Shown one piece after another: positions 1 to 7,392 of a DNA stretch of 64,000 bases; position 1 is the stretch's first letter, and each line of letters begins with the position of its first letter. The stretch covers positions 158,125-222,124 of the forward strand of contig NZ_JAPSIB010000004.1 of assembly GCF_031179145.1 (NCBI RefSeq). The letters are read 5' to 3'. The notes under the pieces are model-generated. The model worked only from the letters and a program-made list of their open reading frames with translations, was not told the DNA's origin and did no database searches. The position numbers were made by a program, and so were the translations under genes. This DNA is from Brevibacterium sp. (lineage in GTDB: Bacteria > Actinomycetota > Actinomycetes > Actinomycetales > Brevibacteriaceae).

Positions 1-69
1 CCGCGCGGATGCGGCACGGGCCAAGCGCGGGTGTGGCCCTCACGACCGGCGAGGAGGATCATTCATCCT

Positions 70-795
70 ATGAATACCGAACCGTCATCCCCGGCGATCC
101 GCATCGATGACCTGGTCGTCGAGCGCGGCCACACCACGGTCCTCGACCACCTCAGCCTCAGCGTCGAGGCGGGCTCCATCACCGGACTGCTGGGTCCATC
201 GGGGTCGGGCAAGACCACGCTGATGCGGGCGATCGTCGGGACGCAGAAGCTCACGAGCGGCAGCGTCACCGTGCTCGGCCATGCGGCCGGGGACAAGAGG
301 CTGCGCACCCGCTTGGCCTACGTCACCCAATCGGCGAGCGTCTACGACGACCTGAGCGTGTGGGACAATCTCAGGTACTTCGCCGCTATCCTCGGGGCCG
401 AGGACGACATCGACGGAGTTCTGGCCGCGACCGACCTCGCCGATCTCGCGCGGCGCCGGGTGGGGGCGCTCTCAGGCGGGCAGAGGTCGCGGGTGTCCTT
501 GGCGGCGGCCCTCCTCGGCGGACCCGACGTGCTTGTCCTCGATGAGCCGACGGTCGGCCTCGACCCGATCCTGCGTGCCTCCCTGTGGGATCTCTTCCAC
601 CGTCTCGCAGACGGCGGCGCCACACTCCTCGTGTCCAGCCATGTCATGGATGAGGCGACCCGCTGCGACGATCTGCTCCTGCTCTCCTCGGGTCGGCTCC
701 TGGCCCAGGGCACGCCCGCCGGCCTCATCGAACGCACCGGGACGGACTCGATCGAAGCGGCCTTCATCAGCTGCGCCCGGGGAGGACAGTCATGA
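70..795 (+). CDS. ABC transporter ATP-binding protein (ABC-2 exporter type)
   Basis: This is the cytoplasmic nucleotide-binding subunit of an ABC exporter. The P-loop GPSGSGKTT is near residue 45, the Q-loop falls in the YVTQSASVYDDLSVWDN segment, the ABC signature is LSGGQRSR, Walker B is VLVLDEPTVGLDP, and the H-loop is SSHVMDEA. I chose the ATG at 70 because GAGGAGG lies about 12 bases upstream; an upstream in-frame ATG at 31 has no comparable ribosome site. The stop overlaps the start of the permease gene at 792 (ATGA), so the two are translationally coupled. The substrate cannot be read from the sequence; related pairs export drugs, peptides or lipids. Any regulator lies outside the window. 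Confidence 0.93.
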   Translation: MNTEPSSPAIRIDDLVVERGHTTVLDHLSLSVEAGSITGLLGPSGSGKTTLMRAIVGTQKLTSGSVTVLGHAAGDKRLRTRLAYVTQSASVYDDLSVWDNLRYFAAILGAEDDIDGVLAATDLADLARRRVGALSGGQRSRVSLAAALLGGPDVLVLDEPTVGLDPILRASLWDLFHRLADGGATLLVSSHVMDEATRCDDLLLLSSGRLLAQGTPAGLIERTGTDSIEAAFISCARGGQS

Positions 796-1520
796 ACCGC
801 ACCATCGCCACCACCCGCCGCGTGCTCACCCAGATCGCCCACGACAAGCGAACGCTGGGACTGCTCCTCGTCGTCCCCGCGCTGCTCATCGGCCTCGTCG
901 CCTGGATCTTCTCCGAGACGCCGGTCTTCGACCACATCGCAGGGCAGTTGATCGCGATGTTCCCGTTCGTCACGATGTTCCTCGTCACCTCGATCGCCAC
1001 GCTGCGTGAGCGGCGGTCGGGCACCCTCGAACGTCTGCTCACCATGCCGGTGTCGAGGGCCGACTTCATCTTCGGCTACGCGATCGCCTTCGGCCTCCTC
1101 GCTCTCGCCCAGTCCATCATCTGCGTCAGCTGGGCAGTCTTCGTCTGCGGGTTCGACCCCGGCGATCATGTCGCCGTCTTCGTCGCCACCACGATGCTCA
1201 ACGGGATCCTCGGCACGGCCTTCGGACTCTTCGCGAGTGCTTTCGCCGCCACCGAGTTCCAGGCCGTCCAATTCATGCCGGCGCTCGTCTTCCCGCAGAT
1301 CCTGCTCGCCGGACTGTTCCTGCCCACCGATCAGCTCCCGCGGGCGCTCGAGTTCGTCGCTCACCTGCTGCCGATGACCTACGCCTTCGACGCCCTCACC
1401 GAGGTGACCGTCGCGAACCCCGACATGAGTGCCGTCGCGTTCGACAACGCCGTCCTCGGCGGATTCGTCGTGGTGCTCCTGACCTTGGGCTCTCTGTCGC
1501 TGCGCCGCCGGACCCGGTGA
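792..1520 (+). CDS. ABC-2 type transporter permease
   Basis: This 242-residue integral membrane protein is the permease partner of the preceding ATPase. It has about six hydrophobic segments: one near residues 23-42, then a loop with the RERRSGTLERLL motif that ABC-2 permeases carry just before the second membrane block, then four or five helices to the C terminus, which ends in basic residues (SLRRRTR). The FLPTDQLP and LPMTYAFDALTEV segments also resemble ABC-2 permeases. The start overlaps the ATPase stop, so subunits are probably made in equal amounts. Substrate unknown. Confidence 0.9.
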   Translation: MNRTIATTRRVLTQIAHDKRTLGLLLVVPALLIGLVAWIFSETPVFDHIAGQLIAMFPFVTMFLVTSIATLRERRSGTLERLLTMPVSRADFIFGYAIAFGLLALAQSIICVSWAVFVCGFDPGDHVAVFVATTMLNGILGTAFGLFASAFAATEFQAVQFMPALVFPQILLAGLFLPTDQLPRALEFVAHLLPMTYAFDALTEVTVANPDMSAVAFDNAVLGGFVVVLLTLGSLSLRRRTR

Positions 1521-1622
1521 ATCCCGGCAGCCGGAGCCGGTCCCGACGACGACTGAGCGGGTGGACCACGGCACCGCGATCTTTTGGTACGATGGTCTCT
1601 CGTGCGCTGGCAGCAGCGTTCG

Positions 1623-1695
1623 TCCTCCGTAGCTCAGTTGGCAGAGCATTCGACTGTTAATCGAAGGGTCGCTGGTTCGAGCCCAGCCGGGGGAG
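1623..1695 (+). tRNA. tRNA-Asn (anticodon GTT)
   Basis: A complete cloverleaf of 73 nt. The acceptor stem TCCTCCG pairs with CGGGGGA (one T-G wobble), discriminator base G. The D arm contains AGCTCAGTTGGCAGAGC, the anticodon loop carries GTT at 1656-1658, and the T arm is GCTGG-TTCGAGC-CCAGC. No CCA is encoded, as is common in actinobacteria. A possible -10 box TACGAT lies about 35 bases upstream. Confidence 0.97.
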
Positions 1696-1703
1696 CTGGA
1701 GTT

Positions 1704-1729
1704 GGCCCCGTCGCATCTGCGGCGGGGCC
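1704..1729 (+). terminator. Probable terminator after tRNA-Asn
   Basis: An 11-bp stem (GGCCCCGTCGC with GCGGCGGGGCC, one G-U pair) and a four-base loop start nine bases after the tRNA. The sequence after the stem is only weakly T-rich (TTCGTC), which is common for high-GC terminators. Confidence 0.6.
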
Positions 1730-1972
1730 TTCGTCATCCCCCTGTCCGGTGCCGAACCTCGTGCGTCACCACGACGAACTGCGGTCGGTCCCGCGCGGAA
1801 CTGTGTTGCCGCAGATTGCGATTCCGAAATTCCGCACGATTCGAAGTCCTCAGATTGCGGCGCAAATACGTGAGCTGGGTTACCTTTGAATTCTGGCCAA
1901 GGGCGTCCAGTCACCGGAAGGAGCGCCGAGCGCGGAAATCAACCTTGGCTTCGCCGCTTCGGCCCACAACTC

Positions 1973-3931
1973 ATGAACAAAGAACAGGACAAAACTCGAG
2001 AGCTCATAGAGTTCCTCAAGAACCCCACCACGAAGCTGCGGCCGTTTCGGCCCAAAGGCCTCGACCCGATCGTCTTCGGAGTCTCTGCAGTCCTCGCGGT
2101 CGCATTCGTCGCCTGGGGCTTCATCTCCCCCGAAGGACTGGGTGCGGTCGCGGGCTCTGCACTGACCAATGTCATGGACAACTTCGGATGGCTCTTCGTC
2201 ATCGCCGCGACGATCTTCACGGTCTTCGTCATCGTTGTCGCAGTGAGCAAGTTCGGGCGGATTCCCCTGGGCAAGGACGACGAGGTGCCCGAATTCAGGA
2301 CGTCCTCGTGGATCGCAATGATGTTCGCCACCGGCATGGGAATCGGGCTCGTGTTCTACGGCGTCGGCGAACCGCTCTTCTTCTACATGTCTCCGCCACC
2401 CGGCACGGTCGAGGGGTCGAGTCCCGAGGCGTTGGACGTAGCCATGGGCACCACCCTGTTCCACTGGACCCTCTACCCGTGGGCGATGTACGCCATTGTC
2501 GGACTCGGAGTCGCCTACGGAACCTTCCGCCTCGGTCGCTCCCAGCTCTTCTCGTCCATGTTCACCTCGATCTTCGGCGAACGCGCCGTCCACGGTGCGG
2601 GCGGGAAGGTCATCAACATCCTCGCGATCCTCGCCACCCTGTTCGGCTCGGCCTGCTCACTCGGCCTCGGTGCGATCCAGATCGGCGGTGGAATCGAATC
2701 AGCGGGATTCCTCGACAACGTCACCTCTCCCGTTCTCGTCATCATCATCGCGATCCTCACCGCAGCCTTCGTCGCCTCGGCGGTGTCGGGAATCGAGAAG
2801 GGCATCCAGTGGCTGTCGAACATCAACATGGTGCTCGCAATCATCATCGCCCTCATCGTCTTCATCGGCGGGCCGACGCTGTTCATCCTCAACGTCGTCC
2901 CCTCGGCGGTCGGCTCTCTCATCAGCGACCTCCCGGCCATGGCTTCTCGCACAGCCGCTGACGGCGGGCAGACCGTCTCCGATTGGCTCTCGAGCTGGAC
3001 AGTCTTCTACTGGGCGTGGTGGATATCCTGGTCGCCCTTCGTCGGTCTCTTCATCGCCCGCATCTCCCGTGGACGCACGATCCGCCAGTTCGTCACCGGC
3101 GTCCTCGTCGTGCCGTCGGTCATCTCGCTCATCTGGTTCGCGATCTTCGGCGGTGGCGCCATCGGCATGCAGGAGAGAGCCGAACGCGGCCAGGGCACGG
3201 TCGAGCAGCTCGCGAGCATCGTCGACGGAGCGCCCGACATCAACTTCGACCTCATCCTGTTCGACGTGCTGCGGGCTCTGCCTCTCCCGAGCATCATCTC
3301 CATCATCCTCATGATCGTCACCGTCGTCCTCATCGGAATCTTCTTCGTCACGGGCGCGGATTCCGCGTCGATCGTCATGGGTGGGCTGAGCGAGAACGGT
3401 GCGGTCGAGCCGCGCAAGAAGACCGTGATCTTCTGGGGCGTGGCCACCGGTGCGGTCGCGGCGGTGATGCTGCTGGCAGGCGGCGAGGACCCAGCCGCGG
3501 CGCTCAACGGGCTGAAGAACATCACGATCGTGTCAGCTCTGCCGTTCGTCATCGTCATGCTCCTGCTCTGCGTCGCACTGTGGCGGGACCTGCGCCATGA
3601 TCCGCTCATCATCAAACGGGAGCTCGCCACCCACCTGCTCGACGACACGGTCGCGACCGCCGTTGACGAGTACAACGGTGAGCTGTTCGGTCTGAGCACG
3701 CAGGAGATGTCCGTGATCACGGAGGAAGACCTCGCCAAGGCCGGCCGTACGACCCCGATCAACGACGTCAGGCCGGCGTCCGACCGTCTGGGGACAGCGG
3801 ACGACCGTCTGGGGACCGCCGACAGCCTGCGGACAGCCGACAGCCTGGGGACCGCCGACGATGCGGCGACCGGCGTCGGATCGAAGTCCTCGGCTCCCGC
3901 TGAGCCCGTCGTCAAGGACCCGCTGCCCTGA
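1973..3931 (+). CDS. BCCT-family betaine/choline/carnitine transporter
   Basis: This is a secondary transporter for glycine betaine or a similar quaternary-amine osmolyte, with about twelve membrane helices. The family hallmark helix-8 tryptophan motif is present as FYWAWWISWSPFVGLFIARISRGRT. The segment MMFATGMGIGLVFYGVGEPLFF is the glycine-rich helix involved in ligand and cation handling. The hydrophilic C-terminal tail of about 110 residues ends in short repeats with the core LGTAD (see repeat). I chose the ATG at 1973; a TTG at 1886 would add 29 residues lacking transporter features. Neither start has a convincing ribosome site. The real substrate (betaine, ectoine, proline) cannot be decided here. 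It fits with the ectoine-type uptake operon at 17.4 kb. Confidence 0.92.
   Translation: MNKEQDKTRELIEFLKNPTTKLRPFRPKGLDPIVFGVSAVLAVAFVAWGFISPEGLGAVAGSALTNVMDNFGWLFVIAATIFTVFVIVVAVSKFGRIPLGKDDEVPEFRTSSWIAMMFATGMGIGLVFYGVGEPLFFYMSPPPGTVEGSSPEALDVAMGTTLFHWTLYPWAMYAIVGLGVAYGTFRLGRSQLFSSMFTSIFGERAVHGAGGKVINILAILATLFGSACSLGLGAIQIGGGIESAGFLDNVTSPVLVIIIAILTAAFVASAVSGIEKGIQWLSNINMVLAIIIALIVFIGGPTLFILNVVPSAVGSLISDLPAMASRTAADGGQTVSDWLSSWTVFYWAWWISWSPFVGLFIARISRGRTIRQFVTGVLVVPSVISLIWFAIFGGGAIGMQERAERGQGTVEQLASIVDGAPDINFDLILFDVLRALPLPSIISIILMIVTVVLIGIFFVTGADSASIVMGGLSENGAVEPRKKTVIFWGVATGAVAAVMLLAGGEDPAAALNGLKNITIVSALPFVIVMLLLCVALWRDLRHDPLIIKRELATHLLDDTVATAVDEYNGELFGLSTQEMSVITEEDLAKAGRTTPINDVRPASDRLGTADDRLGTADSLRTADSLGTADDAATGVGSKSSAPAEPVVKDPLP
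3782..3859 (+). repeat. In-frame tandem repeat in the BCCT C-terminal tail
   Basis: Two 21-bp units encoding DRLGTAD are followed by two 18-bp units encoding SLRTAD and SLGTAD. The repeat lies entirely in the hydrophilic tail after the last membrane helix and close to the stop codon. It preserves frame. Length variation between strains is likely (inference). Confidence 0.85.
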
Positions 3932-3939
3932 CGCACGGC

Positions 3940-3958
3940 CCGGCTCCCGCGGAGCCGG
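3940..3958 (+). terminator. Short hairpin after the BCCT gene
   Basis: An 8-bp perfect stem (CCGGCTCC / GGAGCCGG) with a three-base loop begins nine bases after the BCCT stop. No T-tract follows, so it is a weak terminator candidate. Confidence 0.45.
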
Positions 3959-3985
3959 AAAGTTCGGGACCCTCTGCCAAAACGC

Positions 3986-4032
3986 ACAGCTGCGACCTGC
4001 AGGTGAACATGTCACCCGCAGGTCGCGGCTGT
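3986..4032 (-). terminator. Large hairpin, probable terminator of the displaced mutM 3' end
   Basis: A 20-bp imperfect stem (18 of 20 positions pair canonically) with a seven-base loop spans this interval; the core arms GCGACCTGC and GCAGGTCGC are perfect. Read on the minus strand it sits about 15 bases after the stop codon of the orphan mutM fragment (4047) and is followed by GCGTTTTGG, the layout expected of an intrinsic terminator for a minus-strand mutM. The intact mutM at 13004 has no comparable hairpin directly after its stop. Confidence 0.6.
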
Positions 4033-4046
4033 CTGCGGCACCGCTG

Positions 4047-4185
4047 TCAGCGGTACCGCGGTGCCTTCTGGCAGCTCGGACAGAAGTGCGAGGAACGGCC
4101 GCCGATGACGAGGCGACGGATCTCGGTCCCGCACCGCACACACTCCTGGCCACCGCGCCCATAGACGAGCAGCGCGCGGTCCCGT
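4047..4185 (-). pseudogene. Orphan 3' end of a mutM/fpg gene (zinc-finger remnant)
   Basis: Minus-strand translation gives RDRALLVYGRGGQECVRCG and continues through the full zinc finger to CPSCQKAPRYR and a TGA stop. This is the C-terminal zinc-finger end of formamidopyrimidine-DNA glycosylase, with Cys residues spaced as in the intact mutM at 13004. Over about 44 residues roughly 36 match the intact gene, while nucleotide identity is only about 75 percent by eye, so it is not a recent duplicate. Nothing upstream (higher coordinates) resembles the catalytic domain, and no start codon or ribosome site is apparent. It marks the left edge of the accessory block. It most likely is the original 3' end of mutM left behind when the block and a new 3' end arrived. 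Confidence 0.85.
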
Positions 4186-4232
4186 GCGCTCGAAACTCCC
4201 GCCACGCGCGAGTGACGATCTAGGCTCGACTC

Positions 4233-4493
4233 ATGGCCGATCAGCAGACAGGGCGGGCGGAGATCGTTCCGAATCCGACGATGCCGAACGTCGACGCCTC
4301 GATTGCCGAGCAGTTCTCCTCGGTCTTCTCATGGATGAGCTCTCTTTCTCCTGCCGAGCGAGAAGCGTGCGCGGAGGACCTCGCATCAGCGGCGGGAACC
4401 GAGTCGTTGGTTTCCGAACTGAGGTCGTGGAAGGAAACCGCTGCGGCCGTTGCAGCCGGGTCCCGCGCGGTCGAACTCGAGTGGCTCGACTAG
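4233..4493 (+). CDS. Small conserved hypothetical protein (86 aa)
   Basis: A short acidic, soluble protein with no signal peptide or membrane segment. A helical middle (IAEQFSSVFSWMSSLSPAER) is followed by a WKETAAAVAAG stretch and ends in WLD. I recall similar small actinobacterial proteins with a Trp-x-Glu-Thr-Ala helix and a C-terminal WLD, but I know no function. The ribosome site is weak; the ATG at 4233 is the first in frame. Downstream is a clear hairpin at 4547. Codon bias is consistent with a real gene. Confidence 0.6.
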   Translation: MADQQTGRAEIVPNPTMPNVDASIAEQFSSVFSWMSSLSPAEREACAEDLASAAGTESLVSELRSWKETAAAVAAGSRAVELEWLD

Positions 4494-4546
4494 GACGGCG
4501 GCCCTGCGTCGTCAGACCGGCCTCGAGCTATGCTCGTGCCATCACG

Positions 4547-4585
4547 ATCAGCCCGTGGCCGCAAAGGCGCGGGCTGATTTTCTTC
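4547..4585 (+). terminator. Intrinsic terminator
   Basis: A 9-bp stem, ATCAGCCCG (4547-4555) with CGGGCTGAT (4570-4578), is followed directly by TTTTCTTCTT counted from the last stem base. It lies between the small gene ending at 4493 and the convergent hydrolase gene ending at 4634, and mainly suits plus-strand transcripts. Confidence 0.75.
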
Positions 4586-4633
4586 TTCCAGGGAGGACCA
4601 CGGGTCGATCGACGACCTGGTCGACCTCGCGCG

Positions 4634-5797
4634 TCACTTCAGGTTCTCGAAGAAGAACGTCTCGATACGATCAAACGGGATCCGGCCCTTGCGGTCATAG
4701 AGGTCGACGTGGTCGGCCTCGGGAACGATCACGAGCTCGGTGTCCGTCGGTGAGTCCTTGTGGACGTCCTCGGAGTAATAGCGGGAGTGAGCGTTCGCTC
4801 CGGCCGCGAGCAGGACCGGGCACGAGAGCCGGTCGAGGTGGGCCATGAGCGGGAAGCCGAAGAACGATGCAGGTGTCGTCGCAGTCCAGGCGGTGTTGGA
4901 GTTGATAGACCGCTTGTGATAACCCCGGTCAGTGCGGTAATAGTCGAAGAAGCTCGCAGTGACCGGATCGGCGTCCTCGGGAAGCGTCTCCGGCAGCACT
5001 CTGTCGCCGGTGACGATGTTGCCGTGCTCGTCGAAGGGCACTTCATGCAATCCACGGGCGGGAGTGCCGTTCTCAGCGTCGACCCACCGCTGCCGACTGT
5101 AGTAGTCCGCGACGGCGCGCTGCTGCTCAGGAGTGTAGTAGTCCTGGTGGCCGCGGGAGATGCTGCGCGACATGTCGTACATCGACGTAGTGGCGACGGC
5201 CTTGATCCGGCTGTCGGAAGTCGCTGCGGTGATCGCCATGCCGCTCAACCCACAGATGGCCTGTAGGCCGATTCGCTCACGATCGACTCGGCGCTGCAGC
5301 CCGAGGAAGTCCACGGTCGCACTGAAGTCCTCGGTGAAGATATCGGGGGACGCGACGTCGCGGACATCTCCGCCGCTCTGGCCGGTGAATGAGGGGTCGA
5401 AAGCGAGTGCGACGAACCCGCGGCTGGCGAGCTCATTGGCGTACAGGCCGGATGACTGTTCCTTCACCGCACCGAACGGGCCGCTCACCGCCAGTGCAGG
5501 AAGCTTGCCGGACGCGTCCTTCGGAACGTACAGGTCGCCGACGATCTCGATGCCGAAGCGGTTCCGGTAGCGCACCGGGGTGCGCCGCACCCGGTCGCTC
5601 AGCTCGAAGGTGTAGCCTCCTCGCCCCGTGGCCGCCGGCGAACCGCCGTCGGGAGCCGCCGACACCGGCGAGGCGGTCAGCGCGCTGGTCGCACCAATGA
5701 CGCCGAGGGCCGTCCCCGCCCCCACGGCCTTCAGCACTCTGCGTCGTTCCATCGTGTGAGGCTGCGAGGTGCCGTTCTCAATGTTGGTCGATTCCAT
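4634..5797 (-). CDS. Tat-exported alpha/beta hydrolase
   Basis: A secreted or envelope-bound serine hydrolase of the dienelactone hydrolase / YcjY-like group. The N terminus has a twin-arginine signal: MERRRVLK, a hydrophobic stretch GVIGATSALTA, then SPVSAAP as a likely cleavage region. The nucleophile region reads ICGLSGMA, so the elbow is GLSGM rather than the standard GxSxG. A late AGANAHSRYY strand and EADHVDLYDR supply the probable catalytic His. The ATG at 5797 has AGGAAA eight bases upstream; a GTG two codons earlier is too close to it. It is divergent from the DUF6152-like gene at 6073 across a 275-base intergenic region in which I see no obvious operator. Substrate unknown; ester or short polymer hydrolysis is a guess. 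Confidence 0.85.
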   Translation of the reverse strand: MESTNIENGTSQPHTMERRRVLKAVGAGTALGVIGATSALTASPVSAAPDGGSPAATGRGGYTFELSDRVRRTPVRYRNRFGIEIVGDLYVPKDASGKLPALAVSGPFGAVKEQSSGLYANELASRGFVALAFDPSFTGQSGGDVRDVASPDIFTEDFSATVDFLGLQRRVDRERIGLQAICGLSGMAITAATSDSRIKAVATTSMYDMSRSISRGHQDYYTPEQQRAVADYYSRQRWVDAENGTPARGLHEVPFDEHGNIVTGDRVLPETLPEDADPVTASFFDYYRTDRGYHKRSINSNTAWTATTPASFFGFPLMAHLDRLSCPVLLAAGANAHSRYYSEDVHKDSPTDTELVIVPEADHVDLYDRKGRIPFDRIETFFFENLK

Positions 5798-6072
5798 GTC
5801 CACGGTTTCCTAACTGTTGCGTTCACTTTCGGCGGTGACGCCGTCACTCCCGGGCGGCAGCGTCGTCTCGCTCGTACGGCCAACGCTATGCACGGCGTGG
5901 CCGGCGTGGGAGTCCCTTTCGGTACCTGCCCCGGCCGGGACTCCCACGCGTCTGCCTGCGGTGGTGGAGTGGGTGGAGACAGAGCAGACCGGCGTCATGT
6001 CGCCCGCAGAATGCTGAATCCCGATCCCAGGCTCAGCAGACGAAAGTCGCGTCGCCCCATCAGAGAGGACCG

Positions 6073-6843
6073 ATGACAATGACCACCTCCACGCGTACCG
6101 TCCAACCACTGTGGCGCAGCCTCGTGGCCACGGCGGCGCTCCTCGCCGTGGCAGCGACCGCGCTGCTCCCGGCATCGCCGGCCGCCGCGCATCACGGCTG
6201 GGACGGCTTCGAGACCAACGAGCTCGTCTACATCGCCGGCACCGTCTCCTCCGAGGGAAGCTGGGGCGACCCGCATTCGCACTTCGACGTGACCCTGGAT
6301 GCCGAGCTCCCCGCCGACACGCCAGAACTGACGATCCCCGAAGAGCTCTCGGGCCCTGAGGACCGCGTCCGAGTCGAGGCCGCTCTCGCCTATGGCGGCC
6401 GTCATGACGACCTCGAGATCGTCATCGCTCCGCCGTGGTGGTCGAGCAGCAATGGTCTGGACCGCTCGCTGGAGGTCGGAGAACGCTTCCACGGCGTCGG
6501 ATACATCAACAGCACCGATGATGGCCTCTTCCGGCCGGTCGCATTCTGGTACGGAGACGACAATGCGCCCGTCAACCAGGTGATCGGCAACTCGCTCCCG
6601 ATCAGGGCACCTTTGCCGGGCGATGCGGAAGCCGGCAATGAACCTGCAGGTGATCCGTCTGAAGCGGACGATCCCATGGAGATGACCGCTCCGGCAGAGG
6701 AGGCCGGGACCGCAACAGACGGCGGCTCCCAGCCGTGGACCGTCTGGGCGGTATTCGGTGCTGTTGTCCTCGTGGTCCTTGCGGGCGGAATCGTCTATGT
6801 GCGCCGCCGCACCCGTCATCTTGAGCGGAACTCTGATGCCTGA
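6073..6843 (+). CDS. DUF6152-like exported, membrane-anchored protein
   Basis: The protein has a cleavable signal peptide (WRSLVATAALLAVAATALL, then PASPAAAHH) directly followed by a histidine pair, AHHGWDGFE, the opening of DUF6152-family proteins as I know them. A GTVSSEGSWGDPHSHFDV strand follows, where other members have a metal-like His motif. An acidic, low-complexity linker (about residues 180-215) leads to one C-terminal membrane helix (VWAVFGAVVLVVLAGGIVYV) and a basic tail. So the domain faces outside. GAGAGGACC precedes the ATG. The next gene overlaps its stop (6836), so the pair forms an operon. Function unknown; exposed His residues raise the possibility of metal binding (inference). 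Confidence 0.75.
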   Translation: MTMTTSTRTVQPLWRSLVATAALLAVAATALLPASPAAAHHGWDGFETNELVYIAGTVSSEGSWGDPHSHFDVTLDAELPADTPELTIPEELSGPEDRVRVEAALAYGGRHDDLEIVIAPPWWSSSNGLDRSLEVGERFHGVGYINSTDDGLFRPVAFWYGDDNAPVNQVIGNSLPIRAPLPGDAEAGNEPAGDPSEADDPMEMTAPAEEAGTATDGGSQPWTVWAVFGAVVLVVLAGGIVYVRRRTRHLERNSDA

Positions 6844-7330
6844 CTGGCTCGAACAGGTTCTGCATCTGCTGCAGGAATCGCCGCTTGGCGAGGCCGTGCG
6901 TTCCACTCCCTTCATGTATCCGACGCTCGAGAGCCTCCACATCCTCGGGATCGCCGTGCTCGTCGGTCCGGCCTTCGCGTTCGACCTCCGGCTGCTGGGC
7001 ATCGGGCACAATCTGGTGCCTGTCACGGAGGCCGCACGCTATCTCCTTCCCGTTTCTCACTTCGGACTGGGCATCGCCGTCGTCACCGGCGTGCTGCTGC
7101 TCAGTTCGCAGGCCGTCGGTGTCGCCGGCTCCGGCGCTGCCCCGTGGAAGCTCGGCCTCCTGCTCCTGGCCGGGCTCAACGCCCTCGTATTCCACCGCGG
7201 TGTCTACCGGAGAGTCTTCCAGTGGGCGGACACCGATGCCACGTCGATTGCGGCCCGCGTCTCGGCGGTCGTCTCCATGATGACGTGGACGGGTGTGATC
7301 TTCGCAGGACGGTTCCTGGCCTACGTCTGA
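6836..7330 (+). CDS. DUF6644-like multi-spanning membrane protein
   Basis: A 164-residue protein with about four membrane helices. It opens with a short amphipathic stretch (MPDWLEQVLHLLQESPLG) and contains YPTLESLHILGIAVLVGPAFAFDLRLLG, a histidine in the first helix being typical of the DUF6644 proteins I know. Further histidines lie in LLPVSHFGLG and VFHRGVYRR. These membrane histidines recall heme- or quinone-binding cytochrome b-like proteins, but no heme motif can be proven. The ATG at 6836 overlaps the stop of the DUF6152-like gene and has GAGCGGA upstream. Confidence 0.75.
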   Translation: MPDWLEQVLHLLQESPLGEAVRSTPFMYPTLESLHILGIAVLVGPAFAFDLRLLGIGHNLVPVTEAARYLLPVSHFGLGIAVVTGVLLLSSQAVGVAGSGAAPWKLGLLLLAGLNALVFHRGVYRRVFQWADTDATSIAARVSAVVSMMTWTGVIFAGRFLAYV

Positions 7331-7392
7331 AGGTCCGCGACCGGCGGCTCCCGCTTCATCATCGACACTCACCCCTGTAAGGAGAACCCGAC

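Noticed and set aside
342..1649. Long minus-strand frame opposite the ABC exporter genes
   Set aside because: Mirror of high-GC coding sequence; composition is Glu/Asp/Arg/Gly-rich with no family features, and the plus-strand genes are certain.
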